From UBA6544 sp049601975 (lineage in GTDB: Bacteria; Pseudomonadota; Alphaproteobacteria; UBA8366): DNA of 28,718 nucleotides. The notes under the pieces were generated by a model. That model was given only the letters and a program-made list of their open reading frames with translations. It made no database searches and was not told where the DNA came from. The number at the start of each line of letters is the position of its first letter. Position 1 is the first letter of the stretch. Shown one piece after another: positions 8,083 to 16,942 of this stretch. The stretch spans positions 1 through 28,718 of the forward strand of contig JBMYRC010000045.1 of assembly GCA_049601975.1 (NCBI GenBank). Reading direction: 5' to 3'. Position numbers and translations under genes: made by a program.

Positions 8083-10912
8083 TAGCCGACGAGATTCCGC
8101 AGTTCGCGGCTCGCAACCGCGAGCATAGAAGTATCAAGACCATCGACTGTTCGCAGATCGCCGAAGAGGTCTCGTACTCGTGTGGCGGCTGCCCCTCGTC
8201 CGTCGACCCATTGCTCGATCGATTTGTCTACCGGACGGTTATTTCACGCATAACAAGCACTCGTTCCGTGAGAGCACTTTAATGTGCGAAGAGCTCGTCG
8301 ACAACCGCATCCAAAACTCGCTTCTGCCATTCGTTTTCTGGTGTGAGAGAAGCCGCGGCATTCTTTAACCAATCGACTGACAAATTGCTGCCGATGCCAA
8401 AATAGACAGCGCCGACTTTTGTCACCTGTTGCTTTGACGCGTTTGCGATCCGAACGATGTCGCACGCCGACGCCAAGACGTTCAGTTTGGCAATTTCCCT
8501 GGCGAGTTTTGCGGCACACCTTCGCCGAATAATCTTGCTTCATGGGACTTCATCGCCGCTTTATCCGCCGCTACGACGATCGTATCGATACTCGCATGCT
8601 ATTCGCGGATGCTGGCCGCAAATTTATCCATGATCTGGGTGATATTCATCGGCTGGCTCTCATTCCTCTGTCCCAGCTTGTTGGCCTCTTGAAGCATTGC
8701 GGTTTGAAGTTTTGCGTCGACCTTATTGTCCAACGCCTCAATTCCATTCCAAATTTTCCGCACTCAAATGCGTCTCTCGAAATCAGATAGGCCCGGGCGA
8801 TAACGTCGCTCAGATAACTGGTTGCATCGTGCATCTAATGAACATAAGTGGCGCCGATCCGGTTCATCATCGAATTGGTCACCATGGTTGCGATGATCTC
8901 ACGCCCCAATTTGTGACCCATGATGGCGTCTCAATATGTCTTCCGTAACGGCGTTGAAAAATAGAGCAAAAAATCTTCGGCCAGAAGCTTTTCATCCGGC
9001 AAGTCACTCGCAAAAATTTCATTACAGGTGACAATCTTGGCATAAGACAACAAAACAGAAATTTCTGGCCACGTCATTCTGACATTCATGGAAAGACGCA
9101 TTGCCTGGGTTTGCTGATAAATATCGCACGATACCAGCGTACCGGCCTCGTCGGTTATCTTCATCAATAGTTTGTCGCGCTGTTTCATCGTCATATCGCC
9201 ACGCTGTACGATGTCGCCGAAGACGACCTTGATATTCACTTCATGATCGGAGTAATCGTCGCCGGCTGAATCATCGATGAAGTCCGTATTCAGCCGGCCG
9301 CCCGCCATGGCAAATTCAACCCGCCCGCGTCGTATGGCCCCCAAATTGGTGCCTTCGCCCACGACCTTGCAATTCAGCTCACCTCCGTTGACGCGAATGG
9401 GATCATTGGCTCGATCACCGGCGTCCGAATCGCTTTCAGATGCCGCCTTTATGTAGGTCCCTATCCCGCCGAACCACAGCAAATCAACATGGGCCAGTAA
9501 GATCGCCTTGATCAATCCATTCGGCGTCACAGAATCGCGCTCGATCCCAAGCGCCTGCTTAATCTCGCGTCTTAATTTGACGTATTTTGCCGATCGCTCA
9601 AAGACGCCACCCCTCAAAATCAGCTTGGGGTCGAAATCGATCCAGCCCGACCGCGGTAAATTTAACAATCGCTTGCGCTCTTCATAGCTTTTCGCGAGGT
9701 CAGGGTTGGGGATTGACAATAATATGCAGATGATTGAAAGAGCCTATGAGTTTTATCTGTTCCGATAACAGCATACCGTTGCCGAACACATCACCGGACA
9801 TGTCTCCAAAGCCAACGGTGGTAAACTCTTCGGTCTGAGTGTCATGCCCCATCTCCCAGAAATGACGCTTCACGGATTCCCAGGCACCCTTTGCTGTAAT
9901 GCCCATTTTTTATGGCCATATCCCGCCAAACCACCGGACGCGAAAGTATCATCGAGCCAGAACCCTTTCTCGTGCGCCATGCCGTTTGCAAAAAAATTTG
10001 AAACGGTCGCTGTTCCTTTATCCGCCGCAACCCCAAGTAAGTGTCTGGATCATCGCGTCGAACTACATTGCGCGGAGCCACAAATTTTATCACCTTTGAA
10101 ATTATCGGTGATTACCAGCATGGCGCCGACGAACAATTTGTAACATTCGACACCATCCGTCATATGAGCGTCTCGATCTGACATCGGCGTCGCATTCTTC
10201 AGCACAAACCCGCCTTTCGAGCCCGCCGGAACGATGACCCCGTTCTTGACCTGTTAAGCTTTGGCCAAGCCCAACACTTCCGTGCGACCTTCAACTCATC
10301 AATTGCCGAGCCCACCTCGAACAACATCGAACGCCAGTCTTCGACGGCTGCCCGTAGATCGCCCAGAGCGATCAAAATTTTCTTTTCGATCTCCTTCAAA
10401 GCGGATTTCGATGTTTTTTCACTAACCCGAACATGCATGAACGATTCATGGACCACCCCTTTGCCGCTTTCCGTCCAAGTCATGAAGCCGACTGTTCGCC
10501 CCGTCTTATCCCGGTTTACAACGAATGTCGGGTGAGTGATGACATGAACTGTAAGTTCCAATTGGTTCAGCGCCATAGTCACCGAACCGACTAGAAACGG
10601 CATGTCTTCGTTTACAATTTCGACAATTGTATGACCGGAGTTCCAGCCGTTATTTTCGATCTTCAGATTAAAGGCGCGCACTTTCGCTTTACCGGTTTTG
10701 CTCCGCTCGCCAAATAATTCAAGCGACAATGCAGAACCACAAAGCATCTCCGGCTCTTCACACAGGACATCGTCCGGCGGCACATCACGATATAATTCCC
10801 AAATAAAAAAATCAGCATTACCCGCACGCGTTCCGGAAAGTTTCTTCCCCACGACTTTGAGTACTCGTCCGATATGCTCTTGTTTTATTTTTTCAATCGA
10901 TAGCGTCATCAT
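8079..10912 (-). pseudogene. Degraded large NAD-glutamate dehydrogenase (180-kDa type)
   Basis: Remnant of the Bac_GDH family (normally about 1,600 residues; glutamate to 2-oxoglutarate and ammonium). A good ribosome site GGGAGG (10917-10922) precedes ATG 10912. The N-terminal region is readable to about 10285 (VEIVNDEDMP-like segment, VTMALNQLELTVHVI, ESFMHVRVSEK, DLRAAVEDWRSM). The frame then jumps to a catalytic-domain segment EVLGLAKA-stop-QVKNGVIVP, so about 600 residues are missing; the TAA replaces a codon that is normally Gln. Further frameshifts occur near 10080, 9890, 9715, 8930 and 8540-8480. A second deletion of roughly 45 residues lies near 9085, and in-frame stops near 8835 and 8600. 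Still recognisable are WESVKRHFWEMG, GDMSGDVFGNGMLLS, LLWFGGIGTYIKA and the extreme C-terminus DTSMLAVASRELRNLVGY. It cannot make an active enzyme. Confidence 0.93.
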
Positions 10913-10939
10913 ACGGCCTCCCACGATAGTGTTCGGCAT

Positions 10940-11149
10940 GCATTTTTTTGTATGACACTATGCAAATTATAATTAATAATTATTTAATTTATTGTGTTAT
11001 TTTTATTTTAATGCAAATCAAAATGAAGTATTTAATATCGTAATTCTACCTGTTTAAAATTTATTATTTATATTACATTCTTCAGAATAGCCGAACCTGG
11101 TTGGATATTTTAAAAAACAGTTCTTTATTATCCGTCAAACCGTACTACT
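10940..11149. other. AT-rich intergenic spacer
   Basis: No gene is seen. The stretch from about 10955 to 11110 is extremely AT-rich, dominated by A/T runs such as ATAATTAATAATTATTTAAT, in strong contrast to both flanks. It separates the start of the decayed glutamate dehydrogenase from the molybdenum hydroxylase operon. It could hold promoters or nucleoid-protein binding sites for either side; no defined element was identified. Confidence 0.6.
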
Positions 11150-11180
11150 TTGACAACATGAACTCGCGCTTGAGCAATAC
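11150..11180 (+). promoter_or_regulatory. Possible promoter of the molybdenum hydroxylase operon
   Basis: A perfect TTGACA -35 hexamer (11150-11155) lies 40 bp before the ATG at 11196. The best -10 candidate, CAATAC (11175-11180), is weak and 19 bp away, which is longer than optimal. The call is tentative. Confidence 0.25.
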
Positions 11181-11195
11181 AACAGACAGGGCCCT

Positions 11196-12071
11196 ATGAA
11201 ACCGGCACCCTTCAAATACCATCGCGTCACGACGTTAGAAGAAGCCACCGGACTTCTCGCGACGTTGGAGAACGCGCGTCTATTGGCAGGCGGTCAATCG
11301 CTGATGCCGATGATGAATATGCGATACGTCATGGTCGACCATCTGATCGACCTCAATGAAATCTCGGACATGGCAGGCATTCAAATCGACGGTAATCGAG
11401 TGCACGTCGGTGCGATGACCCGTCAACGCGATATCTTCGCCTCCGAAACACTGGCCAACAAAGCGCCTATTTTCGAGGAAACATTGCAGCAAGTCGGCCA
11501 CATACAGACCCGCAACCGAGGCACGATCGGCGGCAGCCTTTCGCACCTCGACCCGGCCGCCGAGCTTCCGGGAATGGCCGCCCTGCACGACGCGACGATC
11601 ACACTATCCAAGCTTGGATCATCCCGACATGTACCCATGCAGGAGTTTGCACTTGGCTATATGACTCCCTGCACGGAGCTGGACGAAATACTCACTGAAA
11701 TCAGCTTCGATTTCTGGCCGGAAGGACACGGATACGATTTTCGTGAATTTGCGCAACGCCACGGCGATTTTGCGATCGTCGGCGTTGGAACATTGATGAC
11801 CCTCGACACCAGTAATCGCATCGACCGGATCGCCTGTGTCTTAATCGGTATAGATTATCATCCCATCCGATTGACGGACATCGAAGCAGATTTAATGGGC
11901 CAAACGCCATCAGAAGATCTTTTCCGTACGGCCGGAGAGAAGACGCGAGAAAGAGATATGATGGAGGATGCCCTGGTACCTGAGAGTTACCGCAAACAAT
12001 TATCGTCGGTTCTCCTCCGGCGTTCGTTGACTTCGGCGGCGCAACGGGCAGCTGGAGAGAAAAATGTCTGA
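11196..12071 (+). CDS. Molybdenum hydroxylase FAD subunit (CoxM/CutM type)
   Basis: Medium subunit that carries electrons from the iron-sulfur subunit to FAD and on to an acceptor. 291 residues, normal length. It shows the two FAD-binding signatures of the family: LAGGQSLMPMMNMR (about 31-44) and TIGGSLSHLDPAAELP (about 110-125), plus HIQTRNRG just before the second. It is first in a three-gene set whose reading frames overlap or nearly touch: its stop overlaps the next start by 8 bp. The subunit does not itself indicate the substrate. Confidence 0.93.
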   Translation: MKPAPFKYHRVTTLEEATGLLATLENARLLAGGQSLMPMMNMRYVMVDHLIDLNEISDMAGIQIDGNRVHVGAMTRQRDIFASETLANKAPIFEETLQQVGHIQTRNRGTIGGSLSHLDPAAELPGMAALHDATITLSKLGSSRHVPMQEFALGYMTPCTELDEILTEISFDFWPEGHGYDFREFAQRHGDFAIVGVGTLMTLDTSNRIDRIACVLIGIDYHPIRLTDIEADLMGQTPSEDLFRTAGEKTRERDMMEDALVPESYRKQLSSVLLRRSLTSAAQRAAGEKNV

Positions 12072-12561
12072 GCCTGATATTCATGAAGTGACTTTGACCG
12101 TTAATGGGCAATCCTATTCCGAATCTGTTGAATCTCGTTGGTCCCTGGCTGATTTTCTACGGCACAAACTCGGCCTGACAGGCACCCATCTCGGCTGCGA
12201 ACATGGCGTTTGCGGCGCCTGTACCGTCTTATTGGACGGACACTCTGTGCGTGGTTGCCTCACGCTCGCAGTTCAAGCGGATGGCAAATCGCTCGAAACC
12301 GTCGAAGGCCTTGCCCCCTCCTCGACTGAGCTAAATACCTTGCAGCAAGCGTTTTGGGATAATCATGGTTTGCAATGCGGCTTTTGCACCCCAGGCATCT
12401 TAATGACCTTGACCGAGTTCTTGCAGGACAATCCGGATCCCAGTGAGGCAGAAGTTCGCGAAGCTTTGTCCGGCAACATATGTCGCTGCACCGGCTATCA
12501 AGGCATTGTAGATGCCGCCTTGGAAGCCGCCACCAACCTTCGAAACACCAGCGGGCAGTAG
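12064..12561 (+). CDS. Molybdenum hydroxylase 2Fe-2S subunit (CoxS/CutS type)
   Basis: Small subunit with two [2Fe-2S] clusters that passes electrons from the molybdenum site to FAD. 165 residues. The N-terminal plant-type ferredoxin cluster has all four cysteines (CEHGVCGACTVLLDG followed by GC at the next conserved position). The C-terminal helical cluster also has four (LQCGFCTPG and NICRCTGYQGI). There is no Tat signal, as expected for a cytoplasmic enzyme. Frame overlaps the FAD subunit by 8 bp; the Mo subunit starts 7 nt after the stop. Confidence 0.95.
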   Translation: MSEPDIHEVTLTVNGQSYSESVESRWSLADFLRHKLGLTGTHLGCEHGVCGACTVLLDGHSVRGCLTLAVQADGKSLETVEGLAPSSTELNTLQQAFWDNHGLQCGFCTPGILMTLTEFLQDNPDPSEAEVREALSGNICRCTGYQGIVDAALEAATNLRNTSGQ

Positions 12562-12568
12562 TCGAGCA

Positions 12569-14908
12569 ATGTCTACCCATTTAGTTGGCCAGCGCATCAA
12601 GCGCCTCGAGGACCCAGACCTGCTGAGCGGGCGCGGTCAATTTGTCGACGACCTAAAAATACCGGGTTTGTTGCATGCGGCGTTCCTGAGAAGCCCTGTC
12701 GGTCATGCTCGCATTCGCAGTATTGATAAAGCTGACGCCATGACAATGCCGGGGGTTCATGCTGTGTGGACGGCCGCCGACCTGCCTGAAAATATGCATG
12801 GCCGGAGAATGTTGCTGCAGGTCCCAAATCCGGCAATTCGACATCCTTTTACGCAAGAGCCTTTGGCGACCAACGAAGTCTGCTTTGTTGGTGAGCCCGT
12901 CGCCGTCGTCGTCGCCGATAGCCGGCATCAAGCGGAGGATGCTTGCGAGCGTATTGATTTAGATTACGAGCCTTTACCGGTATCGCCGGACTGTGAGACC
13001 GCGCTGAAACCCAATGCCGGCACGGCGCATTCGAGTATCGACGATAATATCGCGGCCCAATTCACATTGGACTATGGCGATATCGATGATGCTTTCAGTA
13101 AGGCTGAGCATGTCATTCAAGATCGTTATTTCCAACATCGAGGCACGGCCAATCCGATGGAAGGCCGAGGCGTCGTTGGAGCGTACGACGCCGTCTCGAA
13201 CCAATTTACAGTATGGTCGGCGACCCAGTCACCCTTCATCATCCGACGTGCGTTAGTCGCCATGTTCGAGATCGAGGAAAGTGCCGTTCGTGTCATCGCA
13301 CCCAAAGACGTCGGCGGCGGCTTCGGGCCCAAGGGTATGTCATATCCGGAAGAAATCGTCATTCCCGCTCTCGCCCGGGCGCTCGCGCGGCCGGTGAAAT
13401 GGATCGAGGATCGGCGCGAACACTTCCTGACGACGACCCAGGAACGCGATCAGATCTGGGATGTCTCCATCGCACTCGACGCGGACGGTAAGATCCTAGG
13501 GCTCAAAGGTCGGCTTATTCATGATGCAGGCGCTTATGTCCCCTGGGGTATTATCACGCCTTATATTTCAACCACAACAATCGCCGGTCCTTATATTGTA
13601 CCGGCGTTTAAGTTCGACACGACGGCGGCGTTTACGAACAAGCCACCAACGACACCGTTGCGTGGCGCGGGGCGGCCACAAGCTGTCTTTGCGATGGAAC
13701 GAACGATGGACCTCGTCGCCGAAAAGCTCGGGATAGACCGAGCTGAGATCCGAGAAAGAAACCTTATTCCTGCCGAAGCGATGCCTTATAAAATGGGCCT
13801 CATATTCCGCGACGGCGCACCAGTCATCTATGACAGCGGCGACTATCCCAAATGCCAAGCGATGGCGTTGGAGCGCGGCGAATACAGCGATTTTCCACGG
13901 CGACAAGCGGCGGCTCGGGCGGAAGGCCGCTATATCGGCATCGGCATCGCCAATGCGGTTGAAGGCACCGGTCTCGGCCCTTTCGAAGGGGCAACGATCA
14001 AGGTGGCACCATCGGGCCGGGTAATCCTGCAAACAGGTGCGGCCGCGCAGGGGCAGGCCCATCACACGACCTTGGCTCAACTTTGCGGCCAAGAGCTGAA
14101 CATCCCGATTGACCGGATCGACATTGTCGCCGGCGACACGAACGCGGTCTCACTTGGCGTCGGAACTTTCGCGAGCCGCATTGCCGTGAATGCCGGCTCG
14201 TCGGTCCGGCTTGCGTCGCAAACCGTGCACGGTAAACTGATGAAACTAGCTGCCGCAGTCCTTCAGGTTGGCGAAGAAGACTTAGAGATGGAAGACGGCG
14301 ATATCCGGATCACCGGCGAACAGGGCGATAGCATTAGCTTCTCTGACCTCGCGAAGATGATGAACGGGGTCCCTGGCTACAAATTACCGGAAGGTATCGA
14401 GGCCGGGTTGGAAGCAACGAGCTATTTCCAGCCGAGCCAAGCCGCTTACGCCAACGGTTGCCATGTCGTTGAAGTTGAAGTTGACGTCGAAACAGGCGCG
14501 GTCTCCATATTGCGCTACAGCGTCTCACACGATTGCGGCAATTTGGTCAATCCGATGATTGTGGATGGCCAGGTCCAAGGCGGCGTCGCCCATGGTATCG
14601 GTAATGCGCTTCTCGAACACCTCTACTACGACACAGACGCTAACCCGCTGACGGCAACCTTCGCTGAATATCTACTCCCTACGGCGGAAATGGTGCCGAA
14701 CGTCGAAATCCTGCATCTTGAATCCCCGTCACCGAACAATCCGCTAGGTGTCAAAGGCGCGGGCGAAGGCGGCACTCTCCCGGCGGCAGCGGTTATCACC
14801 GCCGCGATTGACGATGCCCTCTCCCCATTCGGGGTTCGATTCCGGGATGCGCCAATTCTACCGCATCAAATCATTGCAGCAATCGCAGAAGCGGAAAAGT
14901 CCGTTTAA
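12569..14908 (+). CDS. Molybdenum hydroxylase catalytic subunit (CoxL-like, not CODH form I)
   Basis: Large molybdopterin-cytosine-dinucleotide-binding subunit, 779 residues. It begins HLVGQRIKRLEDPDLLSGRG, the usual N-terminus, so ATG 12569 is preferred to the in-frame ATG at 12512 inside the previous gene. GGGFGPKG marks the first cofactor loop, PLRGAGRPQA the loop facing the active site, and VKGAGEGGTLPAAA carries the conserved catalytic Glu. True form I CO dehydrogenases have the AYXCSFR loop with the Cu-bound cysteine; here the position reads TPLRGAGR with no cysteine. The enzyme is therefore probably a hydroxylase of an organic, perhaps N-heterocyclic or aromatic, substrate. No MoCu maturation genes (coxDEF) are present. 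It ends 19 nt before the convergent PilZ gene. Confidence 0.92.
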   Translation: MSTHLVGQRIKRLEDPDLLSGRGQFVDDLKIPGLLHAAFLRSPVGHARIRSIDKADAMTMPGVHAVWTAADLPENMHGRRMLLQVPNPAIRHPFTQEPLATNEVCFVGEPVAVVVADSRHQAEDACERIDLDYEPLPVSPDCETALKPNAGTAHSSIDDNIAAQFTLDYGDIDDAFSKAEHVIQDRYFQHRGTANPMEGRGVVGAYDAVSNQFTVWSATQSPFIIRRALVAMFEIEESAVRVIAPKDVGGGFGPKGMSYPEEIVIPALARALARPVKWIEDRREHFLTTTQERDQIWDVSIALDADGKILGLKGRLIHDAGAYVPWGIITPYISTTTIAGPYIVPAFKFDTTAAFTNKPPTTPLRGAGRPQAVFAMERTMDLVAEKLGIDRAEIRERNLIPAEAMPYKMGLIFRDGAPVIYDSGDYPKCQAMALERGEYSDFPRRQAAARAEGRYIGIGIANAVEGTGLGPFEGATIKVAPSGRVILQTGAAAQGQAHHTTLAQLCGQELNIPIDRIDIVAGDTNAVSLGVGTFASRIAVNAGSSVRLASQTVHGKLMKLAAAVLQVGEEDLEMEDGDIRITGEQGDSISFSDLAKMMNGVPGYKLPEGIEAGLEATSYFQPSQAAYANGCHVVEVEVDVETGAVSILRYSVSHDCGNLVNPMIVDGQVQGGVAHGIGNALLEHLYYDTDANPLTATFAEYLLPTAEMVPNVEILHLESPSPNNPLGVKGAGEGGTLPAAAVITAAIDDALSPFGVRFRDAPILPHQIIAAIAEAEKSV

Positions 14909-14927
14909 CGATCTGATTGCCAGTGGA

Positions 14928-15182
14928 TTAGGCATCGTCGTCCGTAATCTGGTCGAAAATTTCACGGGCTTCAGTCTCGTCTAGGTCGAAAGCAATCGCG
15001 AAATCATTGCCGCTTTTTGCGCGAACCACATGTCCCGGCACTTTCTCGAAGTTCTCGACCCTCAATTCGACAGGCTCGCCTAACCCTATTTGCAATGGCC
15101 CATGGCTCACCATCGCGGCTCCACCGACTGATATATCCGTAATCTGACCGTTTTGCGTACCTTCAGGTGTCGTCGTCTCCAC
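14928..15182 (-). CDS. PilZ-domain protein, start uncertain
   Basis: Small PilZ-like domain, the family that binds cyclic di-GMP. The D/NxSxxG motif is intact as DISVGGAAM, followed by VELRVENF, VPGHVVRAK and FAIAFDLDETEA, matching the beta-barrel and C-terminal helix. From the GTG at 15182 the protein has 84 residues but lacks the RxxxR half of the binding site. That half is present in the same frame upstream (KRQHERIPLSKPV, about 15183-15221), with no ATG, GTG or TTG before the in-frame TGA at 15258; only a CTG at 15239 is available. Either translation starts at a rare codon, or the original ATG has been lost or frameshifted (an out-of-frame ATG lies at about 15230). It follows a broken nuclease gene on the same strand and may itself be decaying. 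Confidence 0.65.
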   Translation of the reverse strand: METTTPEGTQNGQITDISVGGAAMVSHGPLQIGLGEPVELRVENFEKVPGHVVRAKSGNDFAIAFDLDETEAREIFDQITDDDA

Positions 15183-15257
15183 CGGTTTGGAGAGCGGAAT
15201 ACGCTCATGCTGCCGCTTATTATCATCGTTCGCAATCAGGGTCGCTCTTCCTCGTCG

Positions 15258-15912
15258 TCAATGCTTTATACGCTAGACCCAAAGACGCAGGAACTCGCCG
15301 CGCCACAGGCCAGACTTACTCTCTTTAGCACGTTCCTCTTCGGAAACGTTGAGGGTGGTTTCCTTTGTATTTGCCAAAACCCACCCACTCGCGACCATCA
15401 ATGCATCCAACTGTTTTCCGTCGACGTGGCAATTAGCCAACAATTCGCCCTACCGATTCTTATCCACTCCCGTGCAAACAACATCTCGCCCCATTGTCAA
15501 TTCAACGAGATAGGCGGGTCGCCATCGCACCGCATGGGTAACGGATTCCTTCATATCGCCAGGACTGTGGCCCTTCAACGGCATCGGCACCGTACAAATG
15601 CAGGACCCAGCCTAGCATACGAAGCGTATGCCCGTCGATTACCGAAGGCTGCCCTTCGATGGAGACACGCTGGGCATCTCGCTCTCGGTTCCGTGCGGAA
15701 TCGCCGCCGATGATGCTACGCATGCGCGGGACAAGCACCGTCTCACCAGTCGAAGAAAACGGCGACGGTTGCGAGACCACCGGCTATTCGATAATGCGCA
15801 CGGTGGGCGGGTCGGCTCTTGCACCATAGGGCACAGCAAGGAGCGTCAAAATAAGAACGCCGGGTATCCAAAAGACAGGCCGTGAGACCCATCCCCTGAA
15901 ACTTGCGCCCAC
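15258..15912 (-). pseudogene. Staphylococcal-nuclease-like gene, broken (copy 1)
   Basis: Minus-strand remnant of a secreted thermonuclease-family protein. From a GTG at 15912 the frame gives a signal-peptide-like segment (PGVLILTLLAVPYGARA) and is cut by TAG after VRIIE. The same frame then resumes to an SNase-type core, QPSVIDGHTLRMLGWVLHLY followed by GADAVE, matching the family pattern IDGDTL...RLxGIDAPE. After YPCGAMATRLSR the frame shifts near 15502 to LVELTMGRDVVC, then DKNR-stop-GELLANCHVDG where Tyr-Gly is expected. It ends ALMVASGWVLA ... ESKSGLWRGEFLRLWV-stop, where TAG replaces a normally conserved Trp. At least three stops and one frameshift make it non-functional. Confidence 0.82.
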
Positions 15913-15953
15913 GGCACTACGTTTATCGAGAATCCAACGCGGAGTAACCAACT

Positions 15954-16934
15954 ATGAGCGCCTCTTCTCTACACAATGACTTAATCGTTTTTGACGGTCT
16001 TATCGTATCCAATTGGAGCCGAAAAATCTTCGAGAACATGCATGAGGGCGGTCTAACAGGCGCCAATTGCACGTGCTGTGTCTGGGAAGGCTTCACGGAC
16101 ACGATGCGGAATATTTCCAATTGGAAGCAATGGATCAACGAAAATGCCGACTTACTCCAACAAGCCTATTCGACCGACGATATCCGAGATGCCAAAAAGG
16201 CTGGGAAGACGGCTATTGTCCTTGGTTTCCAGAACGTCTCGGCCTTCGAGGATCAAATCGGTTACATCCGACTGTTCAAGGAACTGGGCGTCGGCATCGT
16301 CCAGATGGCGTACAACACGCAGAACCTCATCGGAACGGGGTGCTACGAATCCCATGACGGCGGGCTTTCGGACTTTGGCCGCGAAGCCGTTGCGGAAATG
16401 AACCGGGTCGGCATCATGTGTGACCTGTCACATGTCGGAGCACAGACTTCCTACGATGTGATTCACGCGTCTACCAAGCCCGTATGCTATTCGCATGTAG
16501 CACCTGCAGGCTTAAAGGAGCATCCGAGAAACAAATCCGACGAACAGATTCGAACTATCGTCGACAGAGGCGGGTTCGTTGGCGTGACAATGTTTCCGCC
16601 GTTTCTAAAACGCGGCACAGATTCGACAGTTGACGATTATGTGCAAGCAATGGACTACGTCATCAACATCGCCGGCGAAGATGCCGTCGGCTATGGCACT
16701 GATTTCACACAGGGATACGACCTCCCCTTCTTCGAATGGATCACCATGGATAAGGGGTATGCGAGAAAGCTGACGGAATTTGGTGACATCATCAGCCTAG
16801 AAGGCATCGCCCGGATTGGTGAGACGCCAAACCTGACGGCGGCAATGGAACGTGCTGGCTGGAAGGAAGATAGAATCAAGAAAGTGATGGGCGAGAATTG
16901 GTTACGGGTTCTAAAGGAAGTGTGGGGCCGCTAA
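15954..16934 (+). CDS. Peptidase M19 (renal dipeptidase family) protein with incomplete metal site
   Basis: 326 residues with the M19 TIM-barrel pattern throughout: GFQN (91-94), MCDLSHVG (His160), CYSHVAP (His181), HPRNKSDEQI and VGYGTDFTQG. The two late His ligands and the Asp of GTDF are present. However, the usual N-terminal HxD (DGHND) reads DGLIV (residues 14-18), and the bridging Glu of the GxEG region is Gln93. Two of the usual zinc-site elements are thus gone. I recall a proteobacterial subfamily with this look, including a Pseudomonas aeruginosa member near glycine-betaine genes (PA5396-like), so this is probably subfamily-specific rather than a random mutation. Substrate unknown; dipeptide hydrolysis should not be assumed. 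The reading frame is intact despite broken genes on both sides. Confidence 0.88.
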   Translation: MSASSLHNDLIVFDGLIVSNWSRKIFENMHEGGLTGANCTCCVWEGFTDTMRNISNWKQWINENADLLQQAYSTDDIRDAKKAGKTAIVLGFQNVSAFEDQIGYIRLFKELGVGIVQMAYNTQNLIGTGCYESHDGGLSDFGREAVAEMNRVGIMCDLSHVGAQTSYDVIHASTKPVCYSHVAPAGLKEHPRNKSDEQIRTIVDRGGFVGVTMFPPFLKRGTDSTVDDYVQAMDYVINIAGEDAVGYGTDFTQGYDLPFFEWITMDKGYARKLTEFGDIISLEGIARIGETPNLTAAMERAGWKEDRIKKVMGENWLRVLKEVWGR

Positions 16935-16942
16935 TTCCAATG

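Noticed and set aside
8180..10143. Several short open frames on both strands as small genes
   Set aside because: They fall inside the degraded NAD-glutamate dehydrogenase; minus-strand pieces match that family and plus-strand ones are shadows.
8079..10912. Frameshifts as sequencing errors only
   Set aside because: Large in-gene deletions and multiple separate stops cannot be explained by isolated base errors, although single indels could be.
11196..14908. Aerobic carbon monoxide dehydrogenase operon
   Set aside because: Subunit order and cofactors fit, but the AYXCSFR active-site loop of form I enzymes is absent and coxDEF are not nearby.
15153..15885. Plus-strand open frames (about 186 and 85 codons)
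   Set aside because: The opposite strand carries an identifiable nuclease-like remnant; the plus frames show no family features.
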